Source: Acrocarpospora phusangensis (GTDB lineage Bacteria; Actinomycetota; Actinomycetes; Streptosporangiales; Streptosporangiaceae). From it: a DNA stretch of 56,938 bases. The notes under the pieces were generated by a model that saw only the letters and a program-made list of their open reading frames with translations, did not search any database and had not been told where the DNA came from. The stretch is from positions 1 to 56,938 of the forward strand of contig NZ_BOOA01000056.1 in NCBI RefSeq assembly GCF_016862995.1, written 5' to 3'. A program made the translations under genes and the position numbers. Shown piece by piece: positions 51,801-56,938 of this stretch (position 1 is the first letter of the stretch; every line of letters begins with the position of its first letter).

Positions 51801-51946
51801 TCGATGAGCCGCTCCACGGAGACGACCCTGCCGGGCTCCAGCAGCAGAGCGGCCAGCAGCGTGCGCGGCTTCGGGCCCCCCAGGTGCAGGCTGCGCACCC
51901 CGTCCCACACCTCGACGGGCCCTAATATTCGAAACTCCACCGTCAC
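48809..51946 (-). CDS. AfsR/SARP family regulator (HTH-BTAD-NB-ARC-TPR)
   Basis: 1045 residues from GTG 51946 (MTVEFRILGPVEVW). Residues 1-95 are an OmpR-type winged helix (LGGPKPRTLLAALLLEPGRVVSVERLIDVLWP), about 100-250 the bacterial transcriptional activator domain (FEVFVADGRRQAAAGDLEGASELFSAALGLWRGEAL, ALYRLGMQAEALAVFQRGR). The NB-ARC STAND domain follows: Walker A VSGQGGSGKSALAGHV near 335, Walker B RVLIVLDDAADERQV near 415. From about 690 there are several TPR repeats (for example EARLLAELGELKYAQDRFAEARECL). Such proteins activate secondary-metabolite or developmental genes. The polysaccharide deacetylase is divergent from it; no biosynthetic cluster is visible here. Confidence 0.92.
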   Translation of the reverse strand: MTVEFRILGPVEVWDGVRSLHLGGPKPRTLLAALLLEPGRVVSVERLIDVLWPTAPPGSAPALIQTYVSALRKELLAAGRGEVIETRAPGYVVRTRPGEVDSAQFEVFVADGRRQAAAGDLEGASELFSAALGLWRGEALGGLGEALRAEATRLEEMRLSAVEERVTVDLARNAESEIVAELRSLVGDHPTRERLRGQLMIALYRLGMQAEALAVFQRGRDLLVEELGIEPGSELRAVHEAVLRADDSALGWSGAARTRPQEARLGPQDVWYGVHDPRLGTADLRYVPPGEERAETPRPGHVLAQLPPEPPDFTGRRNEVELLAELLVPRTGSSSVPVAVVSGQGGSGKSALAGHVGHRLAREFPDGQIHVELRGMSDAPATPEEVLGRLLRELGADPVNLPTGREERAARYRSLLAGRRVLIVLDDAADERQVRPLLPGTPGPAVLITSRNRLSGLAGATFTELAVLSPDEGVELLTRIVGTDRVGREQEPARRIVALCGHLPLAIRIAGAKLMSRRAWSLDLMAERLTSELRRLDELAVGDQEVRAGIELSYRALPVEAQRGLRLLGLLGLPGFCAATVGALLGLSRHEAEDLIEGLVDAQLVEHTGTDGLGELRYRIHDLVRIFARERAESEEPSEERLGAVRRVLGRWLWLIQQITLAAPSGSIHLREEYPHAIEADPGLAARVLADPRAWFEAEQDSLVVGVEVAAAMDLDELAGELASALCGSVFVVHNRLQAWTRTHDAALAAARRAGNKHGEARLLAELGELKYAQDRFAEARECLVRALVMFREVGDAQGETSALASLGASCREQGSFAEALDYLDAARTSALAMGDDAAIGQITRLRGSVHLELGDYTPAQEDLAESLAAYRKAGSRRGEALSLRSLSLVHRAMGELTRAEDLAAQSLAIFREVGDELFEAFGVQAWAKARFRQGKFDGLLAQLENALAVSRRSADRFGSALTLRTLGELHLAEGRLPQAATCFDQSIHLWDELDLPLFRARTLRDVARLQSLQSDPTAQSTLTTALEIFQKYGSREHTELLDNP

Positions 51947-52066
51947 TCCCAGCAGTGGGGACGTGAGGACAGGAACCGGCGCGGTATGGATACAACCGCA
52001 CCGATGTCGCTGGATGCAAGGAAATACCGAAAAGATCGTCGAGACGACGACTTAAGTGCTCGCCGA

Positions 52067-52072
52067 TAAGAT
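52067..52072 (+). promoter_or_regulatory. Possible -10 element for the deacetylase; leaderless transcript
   Basis: TAAGAT lies 9 bases upstream of ATG 52081, which would place the transcription start at or next to the start codon. No Shine-Dalgarno sequence is present before the ATG, so a leaderless mRNA is suggested. Confidence 0.35.
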
Positions 52073-52080
52073 TCGGCAGC

Positions 52081-52818
52081 ATGTGGTTGAAGGTTAAAGA
52101 TGTCAGAGTTTCCCGTACGGTCCGGACCGGCTTAGCCGCGGCGTGCGCGTCCCTGGCCCTGGCAGGGCTGATCATGCCTCCGGCGACGGCGCAGGCGGCG
52201 AAGCCGTACTGCCAGAAGTACAAGTGCATCGCGCTGACATTCGACGACGGGCCGTGGCCGTACACGCCGGAGCTGCTGGACACGCTCAAGAAGTACAAGG
52301 CCAATGCCACGTTCTTCGTACTCGGCAGGAAGGTGGCCAACCGTCCGGAGATGATGCAGCGCATGGTCAAGGAAGGGCACGAGGTCGGGAACCACACCTG
52401 GGACCACCCGAACCTGACCGAGCTCTCCGACGAGGAGATCGTCGCCGAGATCACCAGCACGCAGGAGGTGATCCACGACACCATCGGGCTGTGGCCGACC
52501 ATGATGCGCCCGCCGTCGGGGGCCACGAACGCGCGGGTGGGGGCGCGGATGGCCGAACTGGGGCTGCCGCAGATCCTGTGGACCGGTTCCACGCTCGACT
52601 GGCAGGCCAGGAACAAGAAGATCATCACGGCTCGTACGCTCAAGCTGGCCAAGCGGAACGGGGTGATCCTGCTGCACGACATCGTCCCCGAGACGGTGAA
52701 GGCCATGCCGACCGTGCTGAGCACCCTCAAGAAGAAGGGCTACAAGTTCGTGACCGTCTCGACCCTGCTCGGCGACCGCAAGCTCGCGCCGGGTGAGGTC
52801 TGGCCGAAGAAGAAATGA
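52081..52818 (+). CDS. Secreted polysaccharide deacetylase (NodB domain)
   Basis: 245 residues from ATG 52081. The signal peptide runs to about residue 40 (LAAACASLALAGLIMPPATAQAA). The NodB/CE4 motifs are complete: motif 1 TFDDGPW, motif 2 HEVGNHTWDHPNL (zinc-binding HxxxH), motif 3 RPPSGATN, motif 4 WTGSTLDWQ, and motif 5 ILLHDI. It removes acetyl groups from N-acetylglucosamine of peptidoglycan, chitin or a surface glycan outside the cell. Likely function with the glycan cluster or chitin module is open. Confidence 0.92.
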   Translation: MWLKVKDVRVSRTVRTGLAAACASLALAGLIMPPATAQAAKPYCQKYKCIALTFDDGPWPYTPELLDTLKKYKANATFFVLGRKVANRPEMMQRMVKEGHEVGNHTWDHPNLTELSDEEIVAEITSTQEVIHDTIGLWPTMMRPPSGATNARVGARMAELGLPQILWTGSTLDWQARNKKIITARTLKLAKRNGVILLHDIVPETVKAMPTVLSTLKKKGYKFVTVSTLLGDRKLAPGEVWPKKK

Positions 52819-52821
52819 ACT

Positions 52822-53946
52822 TTACGTGTCGGCGCGCAGCGAGCGGGCCAGCGCGGACTTGAGCCGGGGCTGGAGCGGGACCTCGACCAGGCGGTAGACC
52901 AGCCAGGCGACCCCCAGCACGGCCACCAGCACCAGCGGCAGCGTCACCCGGTTCCCCAGAACCGGGTGCAGCCACTGGATCAGCAGGAACCCGACATGGT
53001 GGTGGAACAGGTACAGCGGGTACGTGAGCGCGCCCAGCACCGTGAACCACTTCCAGTCGACGCCCTCGAACTTGCCCAGCGCCACCAGGCTCATCACCAG
53101 GAAGATGAGCGAGACCACGCCGACCACCAGCGCGGTGCCCGCCGCCTCCCCGAACCGGGCCAGCGCGGGGGGACGCTCGCCGAGCAGCTGGATGAGGCCC
53201 ATGATCCAGCCGACGACCACGAACAGCCAGGGTAGCAGCGAGCCGCCGAAGCGGTAGATCAGGAACAGCGCCATGCCCGCGATGAAGTACGGCGCGCTGA
53301 ACTGCACCAGAGCCACCTTGAGCAGGCTGATGTCCAGGCGCTCGCCGACCAGGAGCAGGAACACCCACCCGGCCATGAAGCCGAGGCAGCGCCGGTACGT
53401 GATGCCCACCGCGGCGAAGCAGCCGATCATCACGTAGAAGACGAGCTCCTGCCAGAGGGTCCAGTAGACGATCTCCAGGTCGCGGATGCGCATACCGTGC
53501 TGGAACATGGTCAGATTGGCCAGGAGCTCCGGCAGCGTCGGGCGATGGTCGGTGATCCATCCGGCCAGGGCGATGCCGCCGAGGATGATGACGCTCGCCC
53601 AGTACGCGGGGTAGAGGCGGGCGATCCGCGAGGCGGCGAACTCGCCGGTGCTGCGGCCCCAGGCGCTCATGAGGATCACGAAGCCGCTGATCATGAAGAA
53701 GAGGCGGACACCGTAGACGCCGAACATGGTGACGGCGCTGAGTTCTGGGAAAGCGTTGGGAGTGCCCCAGGCGCGGGTCTCCCCGAAGTGGAACAGCACC
53801 ACCGCGAGAGCCGCCACGAACCGCAACAGGTCGAGCACCCGAAGCCGCTGCTGAACAGGGGGTTCAACGGCGGCGGGTTCTCCGATGGCCGCCGAAGACG
53901 GAGGCGCCGAGATCAGCACAGGGGCGAATATATCCTGAGAAATCAC
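52822..53946 (-). CDS. Acyltransferase family 3 (OafA-like) membrane protein
   Basis: 374 residues from GTG 53946. After about 34 residues the acyltransferase-3 motif reads RLRVLDLLRFVAALAVVLFHFGETRAWG (catalytic His), then YGVRLFFMISGFVILMSAWGRSTGEFAASRIARLYPAYW, another hallmark, and about ten hydrophobic segments. These enzymes O-acylate surface sugars or lipids. Convergent with the polysaccharide deacetylase, only three bases between stops, which suggests a paired role in adjusting glycan acetylation, though co-regulation is not shown. Confidence 0.9.
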   Translation of the reverse strand: MISQDIFAPVLISAPPSSAAIGEPAAVEPPVQQRLRVLDLLRFVAALAVVLFHFGETRAWGTPNAFPELSAVTMFGVYGVRLFFMISGFVILMSAWGRSTGEFAASRIARLYPAYWASVIILGGIALAGWITDHRPTLPELLANLTMFQHGMRIRDLEIVYWTLWQELVFYVMIGCFAAVGITYRRCLGFMAGWVFLLLVGERLDISLLKVALVQFSAPYFIAGMALFLIYRFGGSLLPWLFVVVGWIMGLIQLLGERPPALARFGEAAGTALVVGVVSLIFLVMSLVALGKFEGVDWKWFTVLGALTYPLYLFHHHVGFLLIQWLHPVLGNRVTLPLVLVAVLGVAWLVYRLVEVPLQPRLKSALARSLRADT

Positions 53947-54018
53947 TGGGAGATCAGCTATATGACCGATTCTCCGGATTGGCGGGACCCCGGGGGATTC
54001 TCCATCCTTCTGATCAGG

Positions 54019-54798
54019 TCAGGGCGTTGTCGGGGCAGGACATAATCCTTCGGTCCAGGGACAGATGCGAGGGTTGAAGTCGCTGGTGAGGTGGGTTCGG
54101 ATGAAGTCCTGGTTGGTGCCGTACCCGGGATTGATCCAACGGGCGGCGACCATGATGGAGACCTTGCCCGCGCCGGCCGTCCGGAGCGCGAGGGCCGCGG
54201 ACTGTGCGTGACCGCCTTGCGTCCAGGTGTCGTCCATGAGAAGGACATGCGAGCCCGGCGGCAGAGTGGCGGCAGCTTGGAAGTGCTCCACGCTGAGCAT
54301 CCGCGGATTGGACGCCTGCTGCGCGGCTCGCAGGGGAACCTCGAGACCTCGCGCGGCGCGGGAAGCGAATCTGCGGAAGGGGTGTTCGCCCTGCTTGGCG
54401 GGAAGCGAAGGGACGAACGACCAGTGAGTGAAGGGTCGGCCCACGATTCGCTCAGCGCAGCCGGAGTGGAGGGATCCGCCTAGAAACATGAGCGCGGCCA
54501 GGACAACCTGGTGCTGCTCTTGCGGGGTCTGGCCTTTGTACAGGCGCATGAGGTATCCGGATTGAGTCCCTCCGAACACGTAGGTGAGGGCACAGACCAG
54601 GTCGGCGACACCGGGAGTTCTGCGGTGCCCCCAGCAGGGGCCGCAGAACATGGCGCCGTCGCTGGGAGTCGTACAGACGGCGCACGTCACACCGGACCGG
54701 CGTACGGGGTTGCGCAGATAGCCACCCGCCTGTGACACGAGTGCCGCAACGACCGCGTCGAGCACCTCGCGGGTCGGCGGGGCGTTCGGCGAGGTCAA
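54019..54798 (-). CDS. ComF-like zinc-finger phosphoribosyltransferase coupled to dprA
   Basis: 259 residues using TTG 54798, whose bases overlap the dprA TGA (TTGA, 54795-54798). After a helical N-terminus a ComF-type zinc finger is visible: VTCAVCTTPSDGAMFCGPCWG (CxxC-x10-CxxC). The last third carries a PRPP-binding motif in SHVLLMDDTWTQGGHAQSAALALRTAG (DDTWTQGG), typical of type I phosphoribosyltransferases, followed by a short C-terminal tail. ComF relatives act in DNA uptake or processing, but here the partner is DprA and the function is not known. Predicted cytoplasmic. Part of the SOS-controlled operon. Confidence 0.82.
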   Translation of the reverse strand: MTSPNAPPTREVLDAVVAALVSQAGGYLRNPVRRSGVTCAVCTTPSDGAMFCGPCWGHRRTPGVADLVCALTYVFGGTQSGYLMRLYKGQTPQEQHQVVLAALMFLGGSLHSGCAERIVGRPFTHWSFVPSLPAKQGEHPFRRFASRAARGLEVPLRAAQQASNPRMLSVEHFQAAATLPPGSHVLLMDDTWTQGGHAQSAALALRTAGAGKVSIMVAARWINPGYGTNQDFIRTHLTSDFNPRICPWTEGLCPAPTTP

Positions 54799-55706
54799 GC
54801 CATGACCAGCTTGTGCAGGGTGCCGCCGGCGTCGCGGTAGATGCGGACAAGCTCGTCCACGATGGCCATGACCTCGCTGATCCCCGAGGCCACGTGGACG
54901 CCAGGGCGTCCGACGAGCGCCTGCGCCCACTGATTGCCGTTCACCACCAGGTCAGTGAGGATCACCGGTCGGCCGTGCTCGACAGCCAGCCGGGCCTGGG
55001 TTCGCGCCCCGCTCGTCTCTCCGGCCTCCACCACGACGGTGGCGATGCCGTACCCGGACATGGTGGCGTTCCGCATCAGGTACGTGTGCTTTTGCGGCGG
55101 CGCGTCCGGCCAGAACTGCGACAGCAGCAGCCCCTTCTCCGCGATCTCCTGGTGGAGGGTGCGGTTCGCGGCCGGGTACACCTTGTTGATGCCGGTCGCG
55201 ATGACCCCGACGGTGCGTCCACCGGCGTCCAAGGCGGAGCGGTGCGCGGCCGTGTCGATACCGAGAGCCAGCCCCGACACGACGGTGACGCCGCGCGCGA
55301 CGAGTTCCCGCGCCACATTCGTCGCGATCTTGATTCCCTGCCTGGAGGCGGCGCGGGAACCGACGACGGAGACTCCGACATCATTCGGTCGGAGGGATCC
55401 TCGATAGAACAGCACCGGCGGGGCCTGATGCACTCCGCGAAGTCTTTCCGGATAGTCGGCGTCGAGCACAGTCAGGAACTCGGTGCCCTCGCTGGTCCAG
55501 CGCGCGATCTCTTTGGCAGCGGCCTGGACAGGATGCGGGAGGCCGGGAGGGGCGATCAGCGCCGCTGGCTCAAGCCGCTCCCACACCTGGGTCGCACTAC
55601 CCGTCTCCAGGACCTCGGCCGTGATCTCGGCCCAGCTCACACCCTGCGGGCGGGCGCGCAGCAGCGCGATGAGCGCAGCGCGTTCCTCAGAGCTGGTCGC
55701 CGTCAT
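54795..55706 (-). CDS. dprA: DprA/Smf-family protein (SLOG-type Rossmann fold)
   Basis: 303 residues from ATG 55706; ATG 55727 is an in-frame alternative. An N-terminal helical domain (about 1-95) precedes the DprA core: YPERLRGVHQAPPVLFYRGSL, VSVVGSRAASRQGIKIATNVARELVARGVTVVSGLALGIDTAAHRSALDAGGRTVGVIATGINKVYPAANRTLH, ISEVM at the end. GSR and SGLALGID bind ssDNA or nucleotide in the family. DprA loads RecA on ssDNA in transformation, but this gene is not beside topA/rnhB/comM-type genes and is coupled to a PRTase. A perfect LexA box lies 52 bases upstream. Confidence 0.88.
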   Translation of the reverse strand: MTATSSEERAALIALLRARPQGVSWAEITAEVLETGSATQVWERLEPAALIAPPGLPHPVQAAAKEIARWTSEGTEFLTVLDADYPERLRGVHQAPPVLFYRGSLRPNDVGVSVVGSRAASRQGIKIATNVARELVARGVTVVSGLALGIDTAAHRSALDAGGRTVGVIATGINKVYPAANRTLHQEIAEKGLLLSQFWPDAPPQKHTYLMRNATMSGYGIATVVVEAGETSGARTQARLAVEHGRPVILTDLVVNGNQWAQALVGRPGVHVASGISEVMAIVDELVRIYRDAGGTLHKLVMA

Positions 55707-55757
55707 GAGCCCAGAATACGAGAGCATCCCTCCGCGCTCTACGCCCACCTCAAAAAT

Positions 55758-55775
55758 ATCGAACACCAGTTCGAT
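55758..55775 (-). promoter_or_regulatory. LexA/SOS box upstream of dprA-PRTase operon
   Basis: ATCGAAC-ACCA-GTTCGAT is a perfect palindrome with the exact TCGAAC-N4-GTTCGA consensus of Gram-positive/actinobacterial LexA sites. On the minus strand it is immediately followed by TATTTT (55752-55757), a plausible -10, so LexA bound here would block the promoter of dprA, whose start is 52 bases away. No other gene starts nearby on the plus strand. Confidence 0.8.
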
Positions 55776-55879
55776 TTGGTCTGATTTGTGGGCTGGGGTG
55801 GGTGTCCCACCGTGTGCCGCCGCGCGGCGGCTTGTCCAGCTGCTGCGTCCCGGTTTGACCCTTCCCGGCTTCTGGCTAC

Positions 55880-56113
55880 GCGTCGCGGTTGCGGTGGTTG
55901 TCCCGCCCGCCCACCCTGTTTGCCGCTGCGCGGCGCTCGCCGAAGGGCGCCACGCGGCGGGGCACCACGCTAAGCGCGGCCCGAGGGCAGTCGGGGCGGG
56001 CGGAGCCCGCGAGCAATCAAGGGGTGGGTGGGTGGGAGAACTACCGCAGGCTATGCCGGGCATACCGGCGAGTGCCGGAAGAGGGGCAGAGCGCCAGCTC
56101 GACAAAGGGTGGA
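55880..56113 (-). repeat. Dispersed intergenic repeat, copy B (inverted relative to copy A at 48481-48684)
   Basis: The reverse complement of this stretch aligns with 48481-48684, with a somewhat longer centre. It carries end motifs GCGGTGGTTGTCCCGCCC (55889-55906) and, inverted, GGGTGGGTGGGAGAACTACCGC (about 56025-56046), framing about 158 bp; another end-like copy, GGGTGGGTGGGAGATCCCCGG, lies at 56117-56137. It occupies most of the gene-free gap 55707-56174. No reading frame in it is conserved in a way that suggests a protein. Confidence 0.75.
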
Positions 56114-56174
56114 AGGGTGGGTGGGAGATCCCCGGTAACCCGCCGCGGAGCGGTACTACCTGGAAGGCAAGGGG

Positions 56175-56828
56175 TTAGGGCCATTCCAAGGGGGAGTAGA
56201 GGGCTGATTGGGCGCCGGACAGGGTTGCCCAGTAGCGGTCGCCGTAGGACCAGTGCCACCACTCGGTCGGGTAGTTGACGAGGCCGGCGGAGCTCAGGGC
56301 GGTGGCGAGGATGGTGCGGTTGGAGCGGGCGGAGGGGGAGAGGCCGGGGGCGTTGGTGTAGCAGGCGTTGGCGCTTTCTTCGGGGCTGGCGTTGACCTCG
56401 GTGCCCATCGGGAGTTCGCGCCCTTCGGAGGTGCAGAGCGTGAGGTCGATGGCGCCGCCGCAGACGTGAGGCCCGACAGCGGGTGGGGCGAGGGACCGGG
56501 AGGCTTGGACGTACAGGTGTTCTTCGGACCACTCGGGATTGGCGGCGCGCAGCTCGGCCGCGTACTCGTCGAAGTAGCGGATCTGGAGGGACAGCGGACG
56601 GTAGCCCTCGACCACCAGGAATCGGAGCCCTCCGGGCAGGCGTTTCTGCGCGGTCGCCACTCGTTCGGCTACGCCGAGGCGAATCCGGGTGTACGCCCCT
56701 TCCGCGTCGGCCAGCCGCTCGTCGATCCGCACCCCGGGTATCTCGCGCAGATCGACCAGTGGCTCGCCGCACTCCTCCACCGGCACCGCCGCGACTCTCG
56801 GGTCGGACATCAGAATGATCTCTTGCAT
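56175..56828 (-). CDS. M15 family D-Ala-D-Ala dipeptidase (VanX/DdpX-like)
   Basis: 217 residues from ATG 56828, with GGAGACGG upstream. The peptidase motifs are LRFLVVEGYRPLSLQIRYF (catalytic Arg in the GYRP region), PHVCGGAIDLTL (zinc-binding His and Asp, SxHxxGxAxD-like) and EWWHWSYGDRYWA (catalytic Glu and third zinc His). YTNAPGLSPSARSNRTILATAL between them is typical. No signal peptide is seen, so it acts in the cytoplasm on D-Ala-D-Ala dipeptide or recycled peptides, as VanX does. No vanH/vanA neighbours are in the window, so vancomycin resistance is not implied. Confidence 0.85.
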   Translation of the reverse strand: MQEIILMSDPRVAAVPVEECGEPLVDLREIPGVRIDERLADAEGAYTRIRLGVAERVATAQKRLPGGLRFLVVEGYRPLSLQIRYFDEYAAELRAANPEWSEEHLYVQASRSLAPPAVGPHVCGGAIDLTLCTSEGRELPMGTEVNASPEESANACYTNAPGLSPSARSNRTILATALSSAGLVNYPTEWWHWSYGDRYWATLSGAQSALYSPLEWP

Positions 56829-56853
56829 GGTTCCGTCTCCGTAACGGGGAATA

Positions 56854-56887
56854 GCCGGTGAGCGTCGAGGAGTCGACGCCCACCGGC
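56854..56887 (-). terminator. Long hairpin upstream of the dipeptidase gene
   Basis: GCCGGTG-A-GCGTCGA, loop GGAG, TCGACGC-C-CACCGGC: fourteen base pairs with a single opposed A/C mismatch. It lies 26 bases upstream of the dipeptidase start and could be the terminator of a gene beyond the window edge, or an attenuator in the dipeptidase leader. No T-run. Confidence 0.5.
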
Positions 56888-56938
56888 GGGGATGAGCCGG
56901 GATGGTTCGGATCTAGCAGTCAGGGATCACGACTCCGC

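Noticed and set aside
54019-55706. Classical competence operon
   Set aside because: DprA and a ComF-like protein are present, but no ComEA, ComEC or pilus genes are visible, and the SOS box argues for a damage-response role.
56175-56828. Vancomycin-resistance locus based on the VanX-like gene
   Set aside because: No vanH, vanA or vanRS genes are present within the window; VanX-like dipeptidases are common in actinomycetes without resistance.

Overview
The window is high-GC DNA (strong G/C at third codon positions, GTG and TTG starts, ATGA stop/start overlaps, few spacers) from a filamentous actinomycete. The mix of conservon signalling genes, an AfsR-like regulator, lipobox lipoproteins, a secreted GH62 enzyme, a GH19 chitinase and an AA10 monooxygenase fits Streptosporangiales or a close relative (genus not determinable here). 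No rRNA, tRNA, CRISPR array, transposase or integrase was seen.

Layout. 1-5.1 kb: the 3' part of a secreted GH62 arabinofuranosidase, a decayed reductase pseudogene, an ADP-ribosylglycohydrolase, a divergent TetR/SDR pair and a secreted esterase. 5.1-10.6 kb: a coupled malic enzyme-fumarase operon, a DNA-glycosylase-like protein, a PNPOx-fold protein and a DUF1275 membrane protein. 10.6-12.4 kb: an unusual single protein joining an ECF sigma factor, a zinc-binding anti-sigma segment, one membrane helix and an extracytoplasmic glycoside hydrolase. 12.9-17.9 kb: two DUF305-type lipoproteins bracket a ferric-reductase-like flavocytochrome, a chitinase and a chitin-active LPMO, a plausible extracellular chitin and redox module. 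18.9-22.5 kb: a 1190-residue NACHT NTPase with membrane segments and a C-terminal periplasmic-binding-protein-like domain, the best candidate for an undescribed receptor system. 22.5-26.3 kb: the xylose locus (ROK repressor, xylA, xylB) with a visible operator and a strong terminator hairpin.

27-35.3 kb carries two conservon-type signalling modules: a two-gene A+C module on the plus strand and a full A-B-C-D operon on the minus strand, separated by a sulfotransferase-like gene and a GNAT gene. 36.5-47.7 kb is a surface-glycan cluster: an O-acetyltransferase-like protein, a CgeB/GT2 fusion, WecB and WecC for UDP-ManNAcA, two GT4 glycosyltransferases and a secreted DUF4434 protein. 47.7-54 kb: an NrtR-like regulator, a large AfsR/SARP-NB-ARC-TPR regulator, a polysaccharide deacetylase and an acyltransferase.

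54-56.9 kb: a dprA gene translationally coupled to a ComF-like phosphoribosyltransferase and preceded by a perfect LexA/SOS box, so this pair is probably DNA-damage inducible; then a VanX-like dipeptidase. Two related non-coding inverted repeats (about 48.5 and 56.0 kb), each with internal terminal inverted repeats, look like a mobile or structured intergenic family.
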